From Photobacterium rosenbergii (GTDB taxonomy: Bacteria > Pseudomonadota > Gammaproteobacteria > Enterobacterales > Vibrionaceae): DNA of 64,000 bases. Below are positions 44,005-53,200 of the stretch, one piece after another. Each line of letters opens with the position of its first letter. Position 1 is the first letter of the stretch. A program made the position numbers and the translations under genes. The stretch is from positions 32,955 to 96,954 of the forward strand of contig NZ_PYMB01000019.1 of NCBI RefSeq assembly GCF_003026455.1, read 5' to 3'. The notes under the pieces were generated by a model that made no database searches, was not told where the DNA came from, and worked only from the letters and a program-made list of their open reading frames with translations.

Positions 44005-46176
44005 ATGCTCTCACAACTGGCCTTTCTACTTTTGTTTCTCTTCTGCTCCTCTTTGAGTTTTGCGGAGGTACTGACAGACGAGGAACAGATCTATATTCGA
44101 AACAACCCTACGGTCTTACTTGGGGGAGGCGAAGGTTTTGCTCCGCTAATCTATCAAAATGCAGAGGGTGAATTGGTGGGTTATGATCGGGATGTCGCTG
44201 ATCTCATTGAAAAAGAAACTGGACTAGAGATTCATTTTGTTCTTGGTAATTGGAATAAAATCCAACACGAGGTCAAACAGGGCAGGCTAGATGGGATGTC
44301 CGCCATTTCGAGCTCTCGAGCTCGGGAGGATTCCTTTTCTTTTACTTCGCCTTACTTTTCCTCCCAACCTGTGGTCGTTGTTTCTCGCGCTAACCCCAAA
44401 AATATTCAGGAGTTGGAGGATTTGCATCAGAAGGTTGCCGCGGTTCAGTTAGGCAATATCGCGATGGAAAGGATGACCAAATCATTGGGCGATATAGAAA
44501 TTGTCTATTTCGAACATCCTGATCAGGTGCTTAAAGCTGTTGCAGAAAATACAGTCGATTTTGCAGTGAAAGGGGAGTCGTTGCATTTTGTCGCTAGTCG
44601 TCTGGGGCTTGAACAGCATATCACTACCAAATTTGTCCTAGACCAGCGATTGAGGCTTAATTTCGCGTTTGGCAAAAACAACGAAGTCCTTACCACGATA
44701 TTCAACAAAGCGATTGAGAATATTGGTCAATTCAAGCTTAGGCAGATCAAGGAACATTGGTTCCATACTGTAGAACGTCAGGTTATCGAGTTAAGCCAGT
44801 CAGAAAAAGAATACCTGTACCAAAAAAAGAGTCTCTCTTTCTGTGTGCATCCTAACTGGTACCCGTTTGAATCGATTGAAACGGAGCAAGTCGGTGGGAT
44901 GACATCAGATTTCATCTCTCACTTTCAGAATGTGTTGGGACTACCTTTTGAAGTTTACCCAACCCAAACATGGGGTGAGTCTTTATCCTCTGTTGCAGAA
45001 GGACTGTGTGACATATTGCCGATGGCTATGCAAACCCCTTCTCGTTCGCGCCATTTAAGTTTTACCGCGCCCTATATCAAGTTGGCTTTGGTCCTGGCTA
45101 CCCGTGAAGATGTGCAATTTATTGATAGCCTGGAAGACTTGAAGGGGAAGTCTATTGGGATATTCAACAATACGGCCTACTCAGAGTTATTAAAGGAAAG
45201 AGACTTAGAAATAAACCTTATTCAGGTCAATGATGTTGAGCACGGGTTGAAATTGGTCAGCAAAGGAGTTCTATTTGGCATGATTGATGCGCTGCCTGCA
45301 ATCAACCATTACTTACAGACTACCTCTTTCAATGACCTGAAAATATCAGGGCGGTTTGATGAAAAATGGCAACTCTCCTTGGCGACATCCAAGGGAAACA
45401 CAGAATTGTTCAACATACTAAATAAATTAGTAAAAACAATAGATAACGATTTGAATAAACGTGTGTTGAACAAGTACATATCGGTACGGCATGAAAGCTA
45501 CCTAGATACCTATATCATTTACCGCGTGATTGCTGGGGCTTTGTTGGTCATTGCCTTTTTTATATGGAGAGACCGTAAAATTAAAAAAGAGAGTCAACTT
45601 ATCAAAGGCTTATATCAAGAATTAAGGAGTAAAGATGAGAAGTTACAGCAAGTTAACAAGGAATTAGAACTGCTCTCGTACACGGATACACTAACAGGTA
45701 TCGGCAACAGGCGGATGCTTGATATTGCTTTGCTTACCCAGTTTTCTCGTTGTAAAAATGAGGGGGTAACGTCTGCTGTTGTGTTGTTTGATATCGACTA
45801 TTTTAAGCTTATCAATGATACATTTGGCCACCAAGTCGGTGATGAGTTTCTTATCGACTTAACGCAGACTGTAGAAAAGAATATTCGCCATATTGATATC
45901 TTCGGACGCTGGGGAGGTGAAGAGTTTCTGCTAATACTGCCAAACTGCACATTGCAACAGGCTATGGATATGACTGAAAGGCTACGAACCGTCATTGAGT
46001 CGACCAACTTTAAAAGCGTTGGTAAACGCACAGTCAGTTTTGGTATTGCAAAGTTATCTGCTAGTTCAGGTATAAACTTTACACTCCGGAAAGCTGACAA
46101 CGCTCTCTATGAGGCCAAAGAGCGAGGCCGCAATTGTGTGTCGGTGTCTTTATCGGTAGAGAATGAGTCAGCATAA
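44005..46176 (+). CDS. Double solute-binding-domain diguanylate cyclase (SBP-SBP-TM-GGDEF)
   Basis: A 723-residue inner-membrane sensor. The signal peptide (1-21, ...SLSFA) is followed by two tandem SBP_bac_3 domains (about 22-255 and 262-495), one transmembrane helix (about 503-524), a coiled coil (about 530-555) and GGDEF (about 560-715). Active-site motif is RWGGEEF and it is preceded by RHID, a full RxxD inhibitory site, so it should make c-di-GMP under product control. The periplasmic domains resemble amino-acid-binding proteins (GYDRDVADLIEKETGL; MPLAM-type DILPMAMQTPSRSR). Start is ATG 44005, with AGGT upstream; a TTG one codon earlier is less likely. Confidence 0.92.
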   Translation: MLSQLAFLLLFLFCSSLSFAEVLTDEEQIYIRNNPTVLLGGGEGFAPLIYQNAEGELVGYDRDVADLIEKETGLEIHFVLGNWNKIQHEVKQGRLDGMSAISSSRAREDSFSFTSPYFSSQPVVVVSRANPKNIQELEDLHQKVAAVQLGNIAMERMTKSLGDIEIVYFEHPDQVLKAVAENTVDFAVKGESLHFVASRLGLEQHITTKFVLDQRLRLNFAFGKNNEVLTTIFNKAIENIGQFKLRQIKEHWFHTVERQVIELSQSEKEYLYQKKSLSFCVHPNWYPFESIETEQVGGMTSDFISHFQNVLGLPFEVYPTQTWGESLSSVAEGLCDILPMAMQTPSRSRHLSFTAPYIKLALVLATREDVQFIDSLEDLKGKSIGIFNNTAYSELLKERDLEINLIQVNDVEHGLKLVSKGVLFGMIDALPAINHYLQTTSFNDLKISGRFDEKWQLSLATSKGNTELFNILNKLVKTIDNDLNKRVLNKYISVRHESYLDTYIIYRVIAGALLVIAFFIWRDRKIKKESQLIKGLYQELRSKDEKLQQVNKELELLSYTDTLTGIGNRRMLDIALLTQFSRCKNEGVTSAVVLFDIDYFKLINDTFGHQVGDEFLIDLTQTVEKNIRHIDIFGRWGGEEFLLILPNCTLQQAMDMTERLRTVIESTNFKSVGKRTVSFGIAKLSASSGINFTLRKADNALYEAKERGRNCVSVSLSVENESA

Positions 46177-46225
46177 CAAGGCAACCTAAACTTCGATGGG
46201 TTACGAGTCGGTATCACTTATCCGA

Positions 46226-47581
46226 CTAGCTTTTGGGCACCGATAAAATAAAACTAGTGATGCCGTTGTCTGAGCGTACCAAAATATCACCATGATGAAT
46301 TTTGGCGATGGAGCGGGCGATTGCCAGTCCTAATCCAGCCCCTGCTGTTGCACGGTGCATTCGCGCTTTATCTACCCGGTAGAAGCGTTCGAAGATGTAC
46401 GGTAGGTATTCAGCCGGGATAGTTTCCCCTTTGTTGATGACGGCCACCTTGGTCGTATTGTTAATTTGACTGATTTGTACATTGATGGCTTCGTTATTAT
46501 CACTGTGCCTGACCGCATTGGAGATCAGGTTGCCAAGGGCACGTTTGAGCATTTCCTTGTCACCGTGAACCGTCCCAGACCCCGTTAGGTTGATTGTCAC
46601 GCCTTTCTCATCCCCAGCGAGTTCATAATATTCAGCCAAATCTTCAATTAGCGGGTAGAGGTCAATGTCCTCATTGTCAGTTTGTAACAAGTTGTGCTCA
46701 GACTTGGCGAGATAGAGCATATCCGTAATGGTTTTGGTTAAACGGCTCAGTTCTTCTGATGTCGAAATTAAGCTCTCCTGATATTCTTCGGATGTGCGGG
46801 GGTGGGCGAGGATCACCTGAGTCTGGGTCATCATATTGCTGATAGGAGTGCGGAGTTCATGGGCAATATCAGAGGAGTACTCGGATAATCGCTCGAACTC
46901 TTTCTCAAGTCGTGACAGCATGTCATTCGAGACAACCACGAGCTGTTGCAGTTCACTGGGAAAAAGCGCAGGCTCAATACGTAAGTCCAGCTTTTCTGTC
47001 GAGATCTGCTGCATGTGCTCTTCAAGGTGTTTCACCGGTCGCATGCCCCGTCTAACAATCAACCAACCAAGAAAGCCACTGACGATGCTGGCAAATAACG
47101 TGGTCCAGATAAGCACAGTGGTGAAGCTTGTTAGGAAGACATGCTGGTGGTTGATATTAATACCTAATATGACATCGACATCCGGTTCCTTGTCGACTGG
47201 GAAACGAAAGGCCCGGTAGCGTACGCCGTTTTCCTGCCAGTCAAAGCTCTTGATAGAACGATTCGAGAGGTAGTGGTCAGGTAAGGCGATTTCCTCTGTT
47301 TGGTAATGAATATCCCCGCTATCGATCAGCCATAGTTTGGTTTCACCTAACTCAAAAAAGGTGCCGTATTTGGCAATAAAGTCATTTTGTAATTGCAGGA
47401 TATTGATCGTATTAAATTTTTGCTCAAGGGTGTATCGGTCTTGCTCATGGAAGTGGCGCTTTAAGTGATATAGGGTGACGGTACTGAGTGCACACAGAAC
47501 GAGGAGAGAAGCGGTAAAAAAAGAGACGATGAGTTTGGCCGACATCGAGTTGAAAAGACGATTTCCGTTATTTTTGCTCAT
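46226..47581 (-). CDS. Two-component sensor histidine kinase (CusS/PcoS-like)
   Basis: A 451-residue inner-membrane kinase. Helix 1 at about 15-36, a ~110-residue periplasmic sensor, helix 2 at about 152-175, then HAMP, a HisKA domain with His241 in DIAHELRTPISN, and an HATPase_c domain with the N box NLISNAVRHSDNN, the AGAGLGLAIARSIAKIH G box and the FYRVDKAR F box. It resembles heavy-metal sensors such as CusS, but the periplasmic part has no His/Met cluster, so the stimulus may differ. The start overlaps the regulator's stop by 14 bases. Confidence 0.92.
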   Translation of the reverse strand: MSKNNGNRLFNSMSAKLIVSFFTASLLVLCALSTVTLYHLKRHFHEQDRYTLEQKFNTINILQLQNDFIAKYGTFFELGETKLWLIDSGDIHYQTEEIALPDHYLSNRSIKSFDWQENGVRYRAFRFPVDKEPDVDVILGININHQHVFLTSFTTVLIWTTLFASIVSGFLGWLIVRRGMRPVKHLEEHMQQISTEKLDLRIEPALFPSELQQLVVVSNDMLSRLEKEFERLSEYSSDIAHELRTPISNMMTQTQVILAHPRTSEEYQESLISTSEELSRLTKTITDMLYLAKSEHNLLQTDNEDIDLYPLIEDLAEYYELAGDEKGVTINLTGSGTVHGDKEMLKRALGNLISNAVRHSDNNEAINVQISQINNTTKVAVINKGETIPAEYLPYIFERFYRVDKARMHRATAGAGLGLAIARSIAKIHHGDILVRSDNGITSFILSVPKS

Positions 47582-48248
47582 CTAACATATACCCCATGCC
47601 GCGGATAGTGTGGATTAGCTTGGGTTCATAATCTTTGTCGACTTTGCCACGCAACCTTTTGACGGCAACGTCTATGACATTGGTATCACTGTCAAAATTC
47701 ATATCCCAGACAATAGAGGCGATTTCAGAGCGCGATAGTACTTCACCCTGTCGTCGCATTAGGAGCTCAAGCAAAGAAAACTCTTTGGCGGTTAGGGTAA
47801 TACTGTCCCCTGCTCGCGATACGCGTCGTTTGAGTAAATCGAGATGGAGGTTCGCGACTTCAAGGGCAAGTTCTTTAGAAGGGGAGGGCTGCTTTCTGCG
47901 CAGGGTATTTTTGATACGTGCGACCAATTCGACAAAAGCAAATGGCTTTACAATGTAATCATCGGCACCCAGTTCAAGGCCTTTCACCCGGTCTTCGACC
48001 TGATCTCTGGCGGTTAGCATAATGACAGGGGTTTCAATATTGCTGGCCCTGAGGGTGGTTAACACCTGCCAGCCATTTAACTGCGGCAACATGACATCCA
48101 GAATGATGAGATCATAGTTGGCGCTGGTGGCTTGGTATAAACCATCAACGCCGTCTGATGAGAGGTCGACAATGTAGCCCGCTTCGGTTAGCCCCTTTCT
48201 GAGGTATTCGCCGGTTTTGGGTTCATCTTCAATCAGCAGTAACTTCAT
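47568..48248 (-). CDS. Two-component response regulator (OmpR/CusR-like)
   Basis: A 226-residue regulator. The receiver domain begins MKLLLIEDEPKTGEYL and carries the phosphorylated Asp51 in LIILDVMLPQ and Lys in IVKPFAF. The C-terminal winged helix (about 125-222) is of the Trans_reg_C class (LTAKEFSLLELLMRRQGEVLSRSEI... VDVAVKRLRGKVD). The start at 48248 has GAGG five bases upstream; the longer frame to 48311 is rejected. It is cotranscribed with its kinase. Confidence 0.94.
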   Translation of the reverse strand: MKLLLIEDEPKTGEYLRKGLTEAGYIVDLSSDGVDGLYQATSANYDLIILDVMLPQLNGWQVLTTLRASNIETPVIMLTARDQVEDRVKGLELGADDYIVKPFAFVELVARIKNTLRRKQPSPSKELALEVANLHLDLLKRRVSRAGDSITLTAKEFSLLELLMRRQGEVLSRSEIASIVWDMNFDSDTNVIDVAVKRLRGKVDKDYEPKLIHTIRGMGYMLDEQK

Positions 48249-48350
48249 TTTCGCCTCGACTCTATATTCTCTGGTCATTAGGGGTGGTTCCCTCAACCCC
48301 TTATTCTGCATCTATTGTAGTGGGTATGCTTGCTAGCTATCTGATACCTC

Positions 48351-48731
48351 TTAGTTATTATCGTAGCGGAAGTGCTCGTAGCGTACATTGACGTTGGCAC
48401 GATATTCGATATTTCCATCTGAGCCCATCATCTCATCGACAGTGACATAGCCGTTGTCTTGGATGCGTAAGCTAGAGATTTCTTTTGGTCCCCATGCCAT
48501 AACGCGTAGCATCTTGTGTAACTCAGCAGGTTTGCTGGTTTCCAATACATTCAAAACATGCTGCCCTTCAGCGAAGGCTGCTTCTTTGGTTTCGAATGTT
48601 TGTGTTGTTACAACACGGTCATTGCTTTGTACGCTAAATTTGCTACCAGCAACCAGCGGAGTAGACGCCATTGATGGTAAGCTAAACAGTACAAGTGTGG
48701 TGGCGACGGCGATAGATTTGAATGATTTCAT
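48351..48731 (-). CDS. Small exported protein, DUF3316-like
   Basis: A 126-residue protein with a Sec signal peptide (MKSFKSIAVATTLVLFSLPSMA). The mature part (LVAGSKFSVQSNDRVVTTQTFETKEAAFAEGQHVL, ending in YRANVNVRYEHFRYDNN) resembles the DUF3316 family of small periplasmic proteins in Vibrionaceae; the assignment is tentative. It is just upstream of the two-component genes on the same strand (102 bases) and could be a target or partner of that system (inference). Confidence 0.72.
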   Translation of the reverse strand: MKSFKSIAVATTLVLFSLPSMASTPLVAGSKFSVQSNDRVVTTQTFETKEAAFAEGQHVLNVLETSKPAELHKMLRVMAWGPKEISSLRIQDNGYVTVDEMMGSDGNIEYRANVNVRYEHFRYDNN

Positions 48732-48860
48732 GGTGTTGTCCTCTCTGTGATTGACTTTACGTTAGAGAGAATACCGAAATGTTCCTGACCTAATCCGGAC
48801 GCCAAAATGACATTTTTGTCATGTTGAATGAATGGTTGCTTTTGTTATACGGAGGTATAT

Positions 48861-49289
48861 ATGGAACCGCGGATCAGTATCATTACCCTTGGTGTCAAAG
48901 ATCTTGAAGTGTCGTTTAAGTTCTATAGCAAACTCGGTTTTCCAGCGTCAAAAACACCGGAAGATGGCATTATTTTCTTTAAAACCGGTGGGGTATGCTT
49001 GGCGCTGTATCCTTTAGAAGCCCTAGCCGAGGACGTTTCTCCAGACTTCAAAACGGCAAAGTCTGGATTTTCAGGGATTACCTTGGCCCATAATACTCGC
49101 TCTAAAGAACAGGTTGATGCCGTTTTGGCATTGGCTGAAAAGGCCGGTGGGAAAATTGAAAAGCAGGCTCAGGATGTATTTTGGGGTGGTTACAGTGGCT
49201 ATTTCTCAGACCCTGACGGCTATCTTTGGGAAGTCGCCTATGGTGATTGCTGGGATTTCAACGACGACGGCAGCTTAGTTATCGATTAA
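48861..49289 (+). CDS. VOC-superfamily protein (glyoxalase/bleomycin-resistance fold)
   Basis: A 142-residue protein with the VOC beta-alpha-beta-beta-beta pattern: MEPRISIITLGVKDLEVSFKFYSKLGF in the first half and FWGGYSGYFSDPDGYLWEVAY in the second, which includes a likely metal-binding Glu. Start ATG 48861 has a perfect GGAGGT site. The substrate is unknown. A GFA-domain gene follows 20 bases later on the same strand, so both are likely cotranscribed. Confidence 0.88.
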   Translation: MEPRISIITLGVKDLEVSFKFYSKLGFPASKTPEDGIIFFKTGGVCLALYPLEALAEDVSPDFKTAKSGFSGITLAHNTRSKEQVDAVLALAEKAGGKIEKQAQDVFWGGYSGYFSDPDGYLWEVAYGDCWDFNDDGSLVID

Positions 49290-49309
49290 AGACAACACAA
49301 GGAAGAAAG

Positions 49310-49708
49310 ATGATTCGAAAAGTGGGTGATACGGAAATCAAACCTAAGCATAAAGCAACTTGCCACTGCGGCGCTGTTGAAATGGAATTGAGCTTGCCTA
49401 ACGGGATTGAAAATCCCCGTCGCTGCGACTGCTCGATATGCCGACGTAAAGGGGCGATAGTGGGTTCGGTAAAACTAGATGGTATCCGAATCGTTAAAGG
49501 GCAAGATGTGCTTAAGCTCTACCAATTCAACACCCAAACCGCTAAACATTACTTTTGCTCTGAATGTGGTATTTATACCCATCATCAAAGGCGTTCAAAC
49601 CCTGAGGAATATGGCTATAACATTGGGTGCTTGGAAGGCGTCAACCCTTTTGATCTGGGTGACGTGGTCACCAATGATGGTGTGAACCATCCAGCAGACC
49701 GTAAATAA
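49310..49708 (+). CDS. GFA (CENP-V/GFA) domain zinc-binding protein
   Basis: A 132-residue protein of the glutathione-dependent formaldehyde-activating enzyme fold. It shows the three zinc-ligand clusters: CHCGAVE near residue 19, CDCSICRRKG near 44-50 and CSECGIYTHH near 82-90. The family binds thiol adducts such as S-hydroxymethylglutathione; the function here is unproven. Start at 49310 has GGAAGAAAG. It follows the VOC gene directly. Confidence 0.9.
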   Translation: MIRKVGDTEIKPKHKATCHCGAVEMELSLPNGIENPRRCDCSICRRKGAIVGSVKLDGIRIVKGQDVLKLYQFNTQTAKHYFCSECGIYTHHQRRSNPEEYGYNIGCLEGVNPFDLGDVVTNDGVNHPADRK

Positions 49709-49950
49709 GGTTCAGACGATGGAGCAACCGATTATCGGTTACTATAAAGATGAAGGTGCCCCTCTTGATAACCGGTGATTTCGATGAGAAATACACCTGC
49801 TAAATAACATAGTAGGGAGATATTTATCTCCTGACTTTTCTCGTTTTTTCTGACTCATATTTAATGATTTAATAACAGTTCGCTGACAATGGCAGCTTTT
49901 TGCTTCATACAATGGGCGTTTAATTTTGCTGCTCAAGGTTGTCAGGGAAT

Positions 49951-50697
49951 ATGAAATCGCAGTTTGCTATAGCGCTATCAGGTCTATTAGTTGTTGCCAC
50001 CCATTCTGCCGTTGTAAACGCCAGTGATGAAGAATCAGGCCCATGGAGCGGGAATGCTAAATTGGGCTTTATATTTACCGAAACAACCACAAGCTCACTG
50101 TCAGTCAATTCTGGTGCCAGCTTGGCTTACGACTTTAAAGATTGGCAACAGAAGGGTGAAGTCTATACCTATTATACCAGCGCCAGTGAAGGCGAAGATG
50201 GTACTAATAAATACAACCTGAGCTATGGCTTACGTCACTTCGTTAATGATGCGTGGTTTATTTATGGCAATAGTAAATACGAGCATGATCAATTCGCGAC
50301 ATACCGCCATCAACTCACTATTGCTTCGGGTTTTGGTGCAACGTTAATTGATACCGGTGACAGTAAGCTAGATATCGGTGCTGGTCCTGGTTACCGATTC
50401 TCACAACGCCAATCTTTCGATCCAGACTTTCCAGAGAAAAACGAAGATGAAGTCATTGCCAATGCCTTTGCAGAAGCCAATACCAAAATCAATGACCGGT
50501 TCGAGCTTGGGGGGCGCCTTGGCGTTGATTACGGTGAGGCTAATACGTCGACCAATCTAAAAAGTTTTGTTAAAAACCAATTGATGGAAGATGTCTCACT
50601 GCAACTGGATTTGGAATATATCTACAATTCGACGGTTGCCTCTGATCAGAGTAACGATGAGTTATACAGTACGGTTAGTTTAAATTATGACTTTTAA
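49951..50697 (+). CDS. DUF481 (YdiY-like) outer-membrane beta-barrel protein
   Basis: A 248-residue outer-membrane protein. A signal peptide is seen (MKSQFAIALSGLLVVATHSAVVNA), then alternating amphipathic strands as in DUF481: WSGNAKLGFIFTETTTSS, GEVYTYYTSASEGEDG, KYNLSYGLRHFV, LDIGAGPGYRFS and a C-terminal phenylalanine (STVSLNYDF), the typical BAM signal. The start at 49951 (AGGGAAT site) is preferred over an upstream TTG. Function is unknown; some relatives are salt-induced. Confidence 0.88.
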   Translation: MKSQFAIALSGLLVVATHSAVVNASDEESGPWSGNAKLGFIFTETTTSSLSVNSGASLAYDFKDWQQKGEVYTYYTSASEGEDGTNKYNLSYGLRHFVNDAWFIYGNSKYEHDQFATYRHQLTIASGFGATLIDTGDSKLDIGAGPGYRFSQRQSFDPDFPEKNEDEVIANAFAEANTKINDRFELGGRLGVDYGEANTSTNLKSFVKNQLMEDVSLQLDLEYIYNSTVASDQSNDELYSTVSLNYDF

Positions 50698-51135
50698 TTG
50701 TGAGCTAATCGAATAAACCATATAAAAAATAGGTGTAAATTATCTTGATGATATAGCAATAAAATATCGTTTGATTGACGGTTGTTTACATGAATTTACC
50801 GTTAACTTGTATCACTTTTGAGAAATTGAACGACTTATATAACTTTGTTATGTCTTATGCTCTATAGCTTAAACATGTAGGGTAGAGAAATAAAGTTGTT
50901 GAGAAATAGTTATTGTCTAAATGTGTAATTTAATGATGTATTGTTCTGATAGTAAAGAAAAACTGGCGAATTATGCTAATGGTAAATACTTTGCACTTAA
51001 CGGTAAACTAATGTCAGGACAAAAAATCATGTTCGAATAATTCGAACGACATGTTTAATTCTTAATGTTTCTTTATCTTGATGCTCTAGCTAAATTTAAC
51101 TCCGAACCCAAACAAATATTTCAAGGAGAAAAGAT
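50698..51135. other. AT-rich intergenic region with a TTCGAA palindrome
   Basis: About 440 bases without a supportable gene. At 51031-51047 GTTCGAA-TAA-TTCGAAC is a perfect 7-bp inverted repeat about 90 bases upstream of the 51136 gene; it could be an operator or part of a 5' UTR hairpin. Confidence 0.5.
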
Positions 51136-51444
51136 ATGCTTAAGCTTACAGGTACCATGATCGCAGCAACTGTATTACTAAGCGCACCAGTGATGGCCGA
51201 TTTAAACCTAAGAGTGACTCCACAAAACGAGGGTGCATGGGTCAAAGTCAGTGAAAACGGATCACCCGCTAGCAATGTGCAGATTACAACCAATGTGCCA
51301 GGTTCTGGCACTTTCACCACCGATGAGCACGGTAGGGCTTTTGTCACTGTTGCATCTAACCGTTCAGGTAGTGTGAAGTTCAGGGCAATGGATCAAGAAG
51401 GTAACCTTGCTTATAAAACGGCGCTGATTAACAAAGATAAGTAA
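51136..51444 (+). CDS. Small secreted protein, Ig-like beta fold
   Basis: A 102-residue exported protein: signal peptide MLKLTGTMIAATVLLSAPVMA then about 80 residues of beta-rich sequence (DLNLRVTPQNEGAWVKV, SNVQITTNVPGSGTFTTDEHGRAFVTVAS, GSVKFRAMDQEGNLAYKT) resembling a carboxypeptidase-regulatory/Big-type domain. AAGGAGAAA ribosome binding site. It is monocistronic; function unknown. Confidence 0.72.
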   Translation: MLKLTGTMIAATVLLSAPVMADLNLRVTPQNEGAWVKVSENGSPASNVQITTNVPGSGTFTTDEHGRAFVTVASNRSGSVKFRAMDQEGNLAYKTALINKDK

Positions 51445-51526
51445 ACGCAAAACAATATGGATTTTAGAGAAAAGGAATTTCTCATCAGTCATGGCATCGA
51501 ACAATGTGCCAGTGACTTAGTAAGCA

Positions 51527-51563
51527 AAAGGCCGTGAAGATTGCACTAATCTCCACGGCCTTT
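51527..51563. terminator. Bidirectional terminator between convergent genes
   Basis: AAAGGCCGTGAAGATT and AATCTCCACGGCCTTT pair over 16 positions with one mismatch around GCACT. It separates the plus-strand secreted protein gene from the minus-strand HD gene. T-tracts are short on both strands. Confidence 0.7.
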
Positions 51564-51588
51564 GTGATCCGGTCTTGATGATGAAGGA

Positions 51589-52182
51589 TTAGTTGTTGGT
51601 TAACCAACCCTTCTCGACAGCTAAATCAATTTGCTCGCAGGCATATTGCCAAAGTTTAGGAGTGACTTTTTCCAGATACTCGTTGCGCTTAAGTACCTGT
51701 TGTTTGGATACTGTGTGTTTCACCCAGCTACCACCCTCATTGGACATGTTCTGGATAAGCGGCAAGATACGATCCATCGCTTTAGCAAAGCGGGCATCAG
51801 CGGTTTCGGCCTGCTCAAACTCCATCCATAACGCCTTCATTTCCACAAATTGTGTTTCTGGCAATAGACCAAACAAACGGTTGGCCGCTTCGATCTCTTT
51901 TTCTTCTTGGCCATCTAGCTCATGTTGTTCAGCAAAAGCAAAAGTGTCACCGGCATCGATTTCAACAATGTCATGGATCAGTAGCATCATAACTGCACGA
52001 TTCACATCGACGGGCTCTTCAATATAGTCTTTGAGTACTTGGGCCATAAGAGCAATGTGCCAGCTGTGCTCGGCGCTGTTTTCCTGACGGTTGTTATCAG
52101 GCTTGACCATGGTCTTGCGGTATACCGCTTTCAGGCGATCCAGTTCGTTGATAAAGGCCAACTGTTTTTCGAGATTAAGCAT
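51589..52182 (-). CDS. HD-domain hydrolase (YfbR-like nucleotidase family)
   Basis: A 197-residue HD phosphohydrolase. Metal ligands are visible in SAEHSWHIALMA (His) and LIHDIVEIDAGD (His-Asp), with a third acidic site in the C-terminal part (DRILPLI). The family includes deoxynucleoside 5'-monophosphatases and related HD_3 enzymes; the substrate is not certain. Its start at 52182 is only 19 bases after the galR stop, so it is probably translated from the galR message. Confidence 0.87.
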   Translation of the reverse strand: MLNLEKQLAFINELDRLKAVYRKTMVKPDNNRQENSAEHSWHIALMAQVLKDYIEEPVDVNRAVMMLLIHDIVEIDAGDTFAFAEQHELDGQEEKEIEAANRLFGLLPETQFVEMKALWMEFEQAETADARFAKAMDRILPLIQNMSNEGGSWVKHTVSKQQVLKRNEYLEKVTPKLWQYACEQIDLAVEKGWLTNN

Positions 52183-52201
52183 ACATTCCTCTTATTGCTT
52201 T

Positions 52202-53200
52202 TTATTTTTGAGCGACGGACAAGCGACGTACTAGGGTAGGGACAAACATCCGGGTACATGTCTTGTTCTCATCACCTTTGGCAAGAGAAAGCGAAAGATT
52301 TGCTGCTTGCTCTGCCATGATGTTGATCGGGTAGCGCACTGTGGTCAGTTTCGGGCTCAAATATTTGGCGATGATACCATCATCAAAACCGATCAGAGAG
52401 ATATCTTGCGGAGCAGTAATCCCATTTTCTTCCAGTACTGATAAGCAACCCGCAGCCATGTTGTCGTTATAGGCGGCAATAGCGGTTATCGGTAGGTTTT
52501 TGGAAAGCAGGTTCATCATCGCATGCTCGCCGCCAGCTTCATCAGGCGAGCTGTATTCGATGTAGTTTTCATCGGTTGTCAGGTTATAAGCGCGCAGCGC
52601 ATCGAGGTATCCAGCACGGCGCTGTTCGGTATCTTCAATGTCGTGGTTTGAGCACACATAACCAATATGCTGGTGGCCGTTTTTGATCAGATATTCCGTT
52701 GCCAGGTAGGAACCCTTATGGTTGTCTAGAGCAATACAGCGATGGGCGATTTCAGGAATGTAGCGGTTGATAACCACCATTCCCGGTACTTCTTTGGCAA
52801 AATCAATCAGCTCTTGGTTACTCAACCCTTTACTGTGGATGATCAGAGACTCACAGCGGCTGTTAATCAATAGCTCTATGGCTTCTTTTTCCGTAACAGC
52901 ATTGTGATAGCCATTACCGATAAGAATTTGTTTGCCATTCTGTCTCGCGATCTGATCGATTGCTTTGAGCATTGAGCCAAAGAAAGGGTCAGAAACATCG
53001 CCGACAACCACACCAACAGTATTGGTGGATTGGCTGACCAGTGCCCTTGCATTGGCGTTGGGGCGGTAGCCAAGCTCTTTCATTGCCTTTGTGACAGACG
53101 AAATAGACGCTTTACTGGCTTTAGGGGATTTATTGATCACACGTGATACCGTCGCAACGGACACACCGGCCAGTTTGGCCACATCCTTAATCGTAGCCAT
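52202..53200 (-). CDS. galR: LacI-family repressor GalR/GalS
   Basis: A 332-residue repressor. N-terminal helix-turn-helix MATIKDVAKLAGVSVATVSR is nearly identical to E. coli GalR, as are the hinge (PNANARALV), VVGDVSDPFFGSM, IGNGYHN, YVCSNHDIED, PDEAGGEHAM, ISLIGFDDGIIAKYLSPKLTTVRYPI and the closing PTLVRR. It should bind galactose and repress galETKM, whose upstream operator matches its consensus. It heads a two-gene transcript with the HD-domain gene. An imperfect operator upstream suggests self-control. Confidence 0.95.
   Translation of the reverse strand: MATIKDVAKLAGVSVATVSRVINKSPKASKASISSVTKAMKELGYRPNANARALVSQSTNTVGVVVGDVSDPFFGSMLKAIDQIARQNGKQILIGNGYHNAVTEKEAIELLINSRCESLIIHSKGLSNQELIDFAKEVPGMVVINRYIPEIAHRCIALDNHKGSYLATEYLIKNGHQHIGYVCSNHDIEDTEQRRAGYLDALRAYNLTTDENYIEYSSPDEAGGEHAMMNLLSKNLPITAIAAYNDNMAAGCLSVLEENGITAPQDISLIGFDDGIIAKYLSPKLTTVRYPINIMAEQAANLSLSLAKGDENKTCTRMFVPTLVRRLSVAQK

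Noticed and set aside
46206..46227. Terminator of the kinase gene
   Set aside because: The 6-bp stem AGTCGG/CCGACT overlaps the stop codon and has no T-tract.
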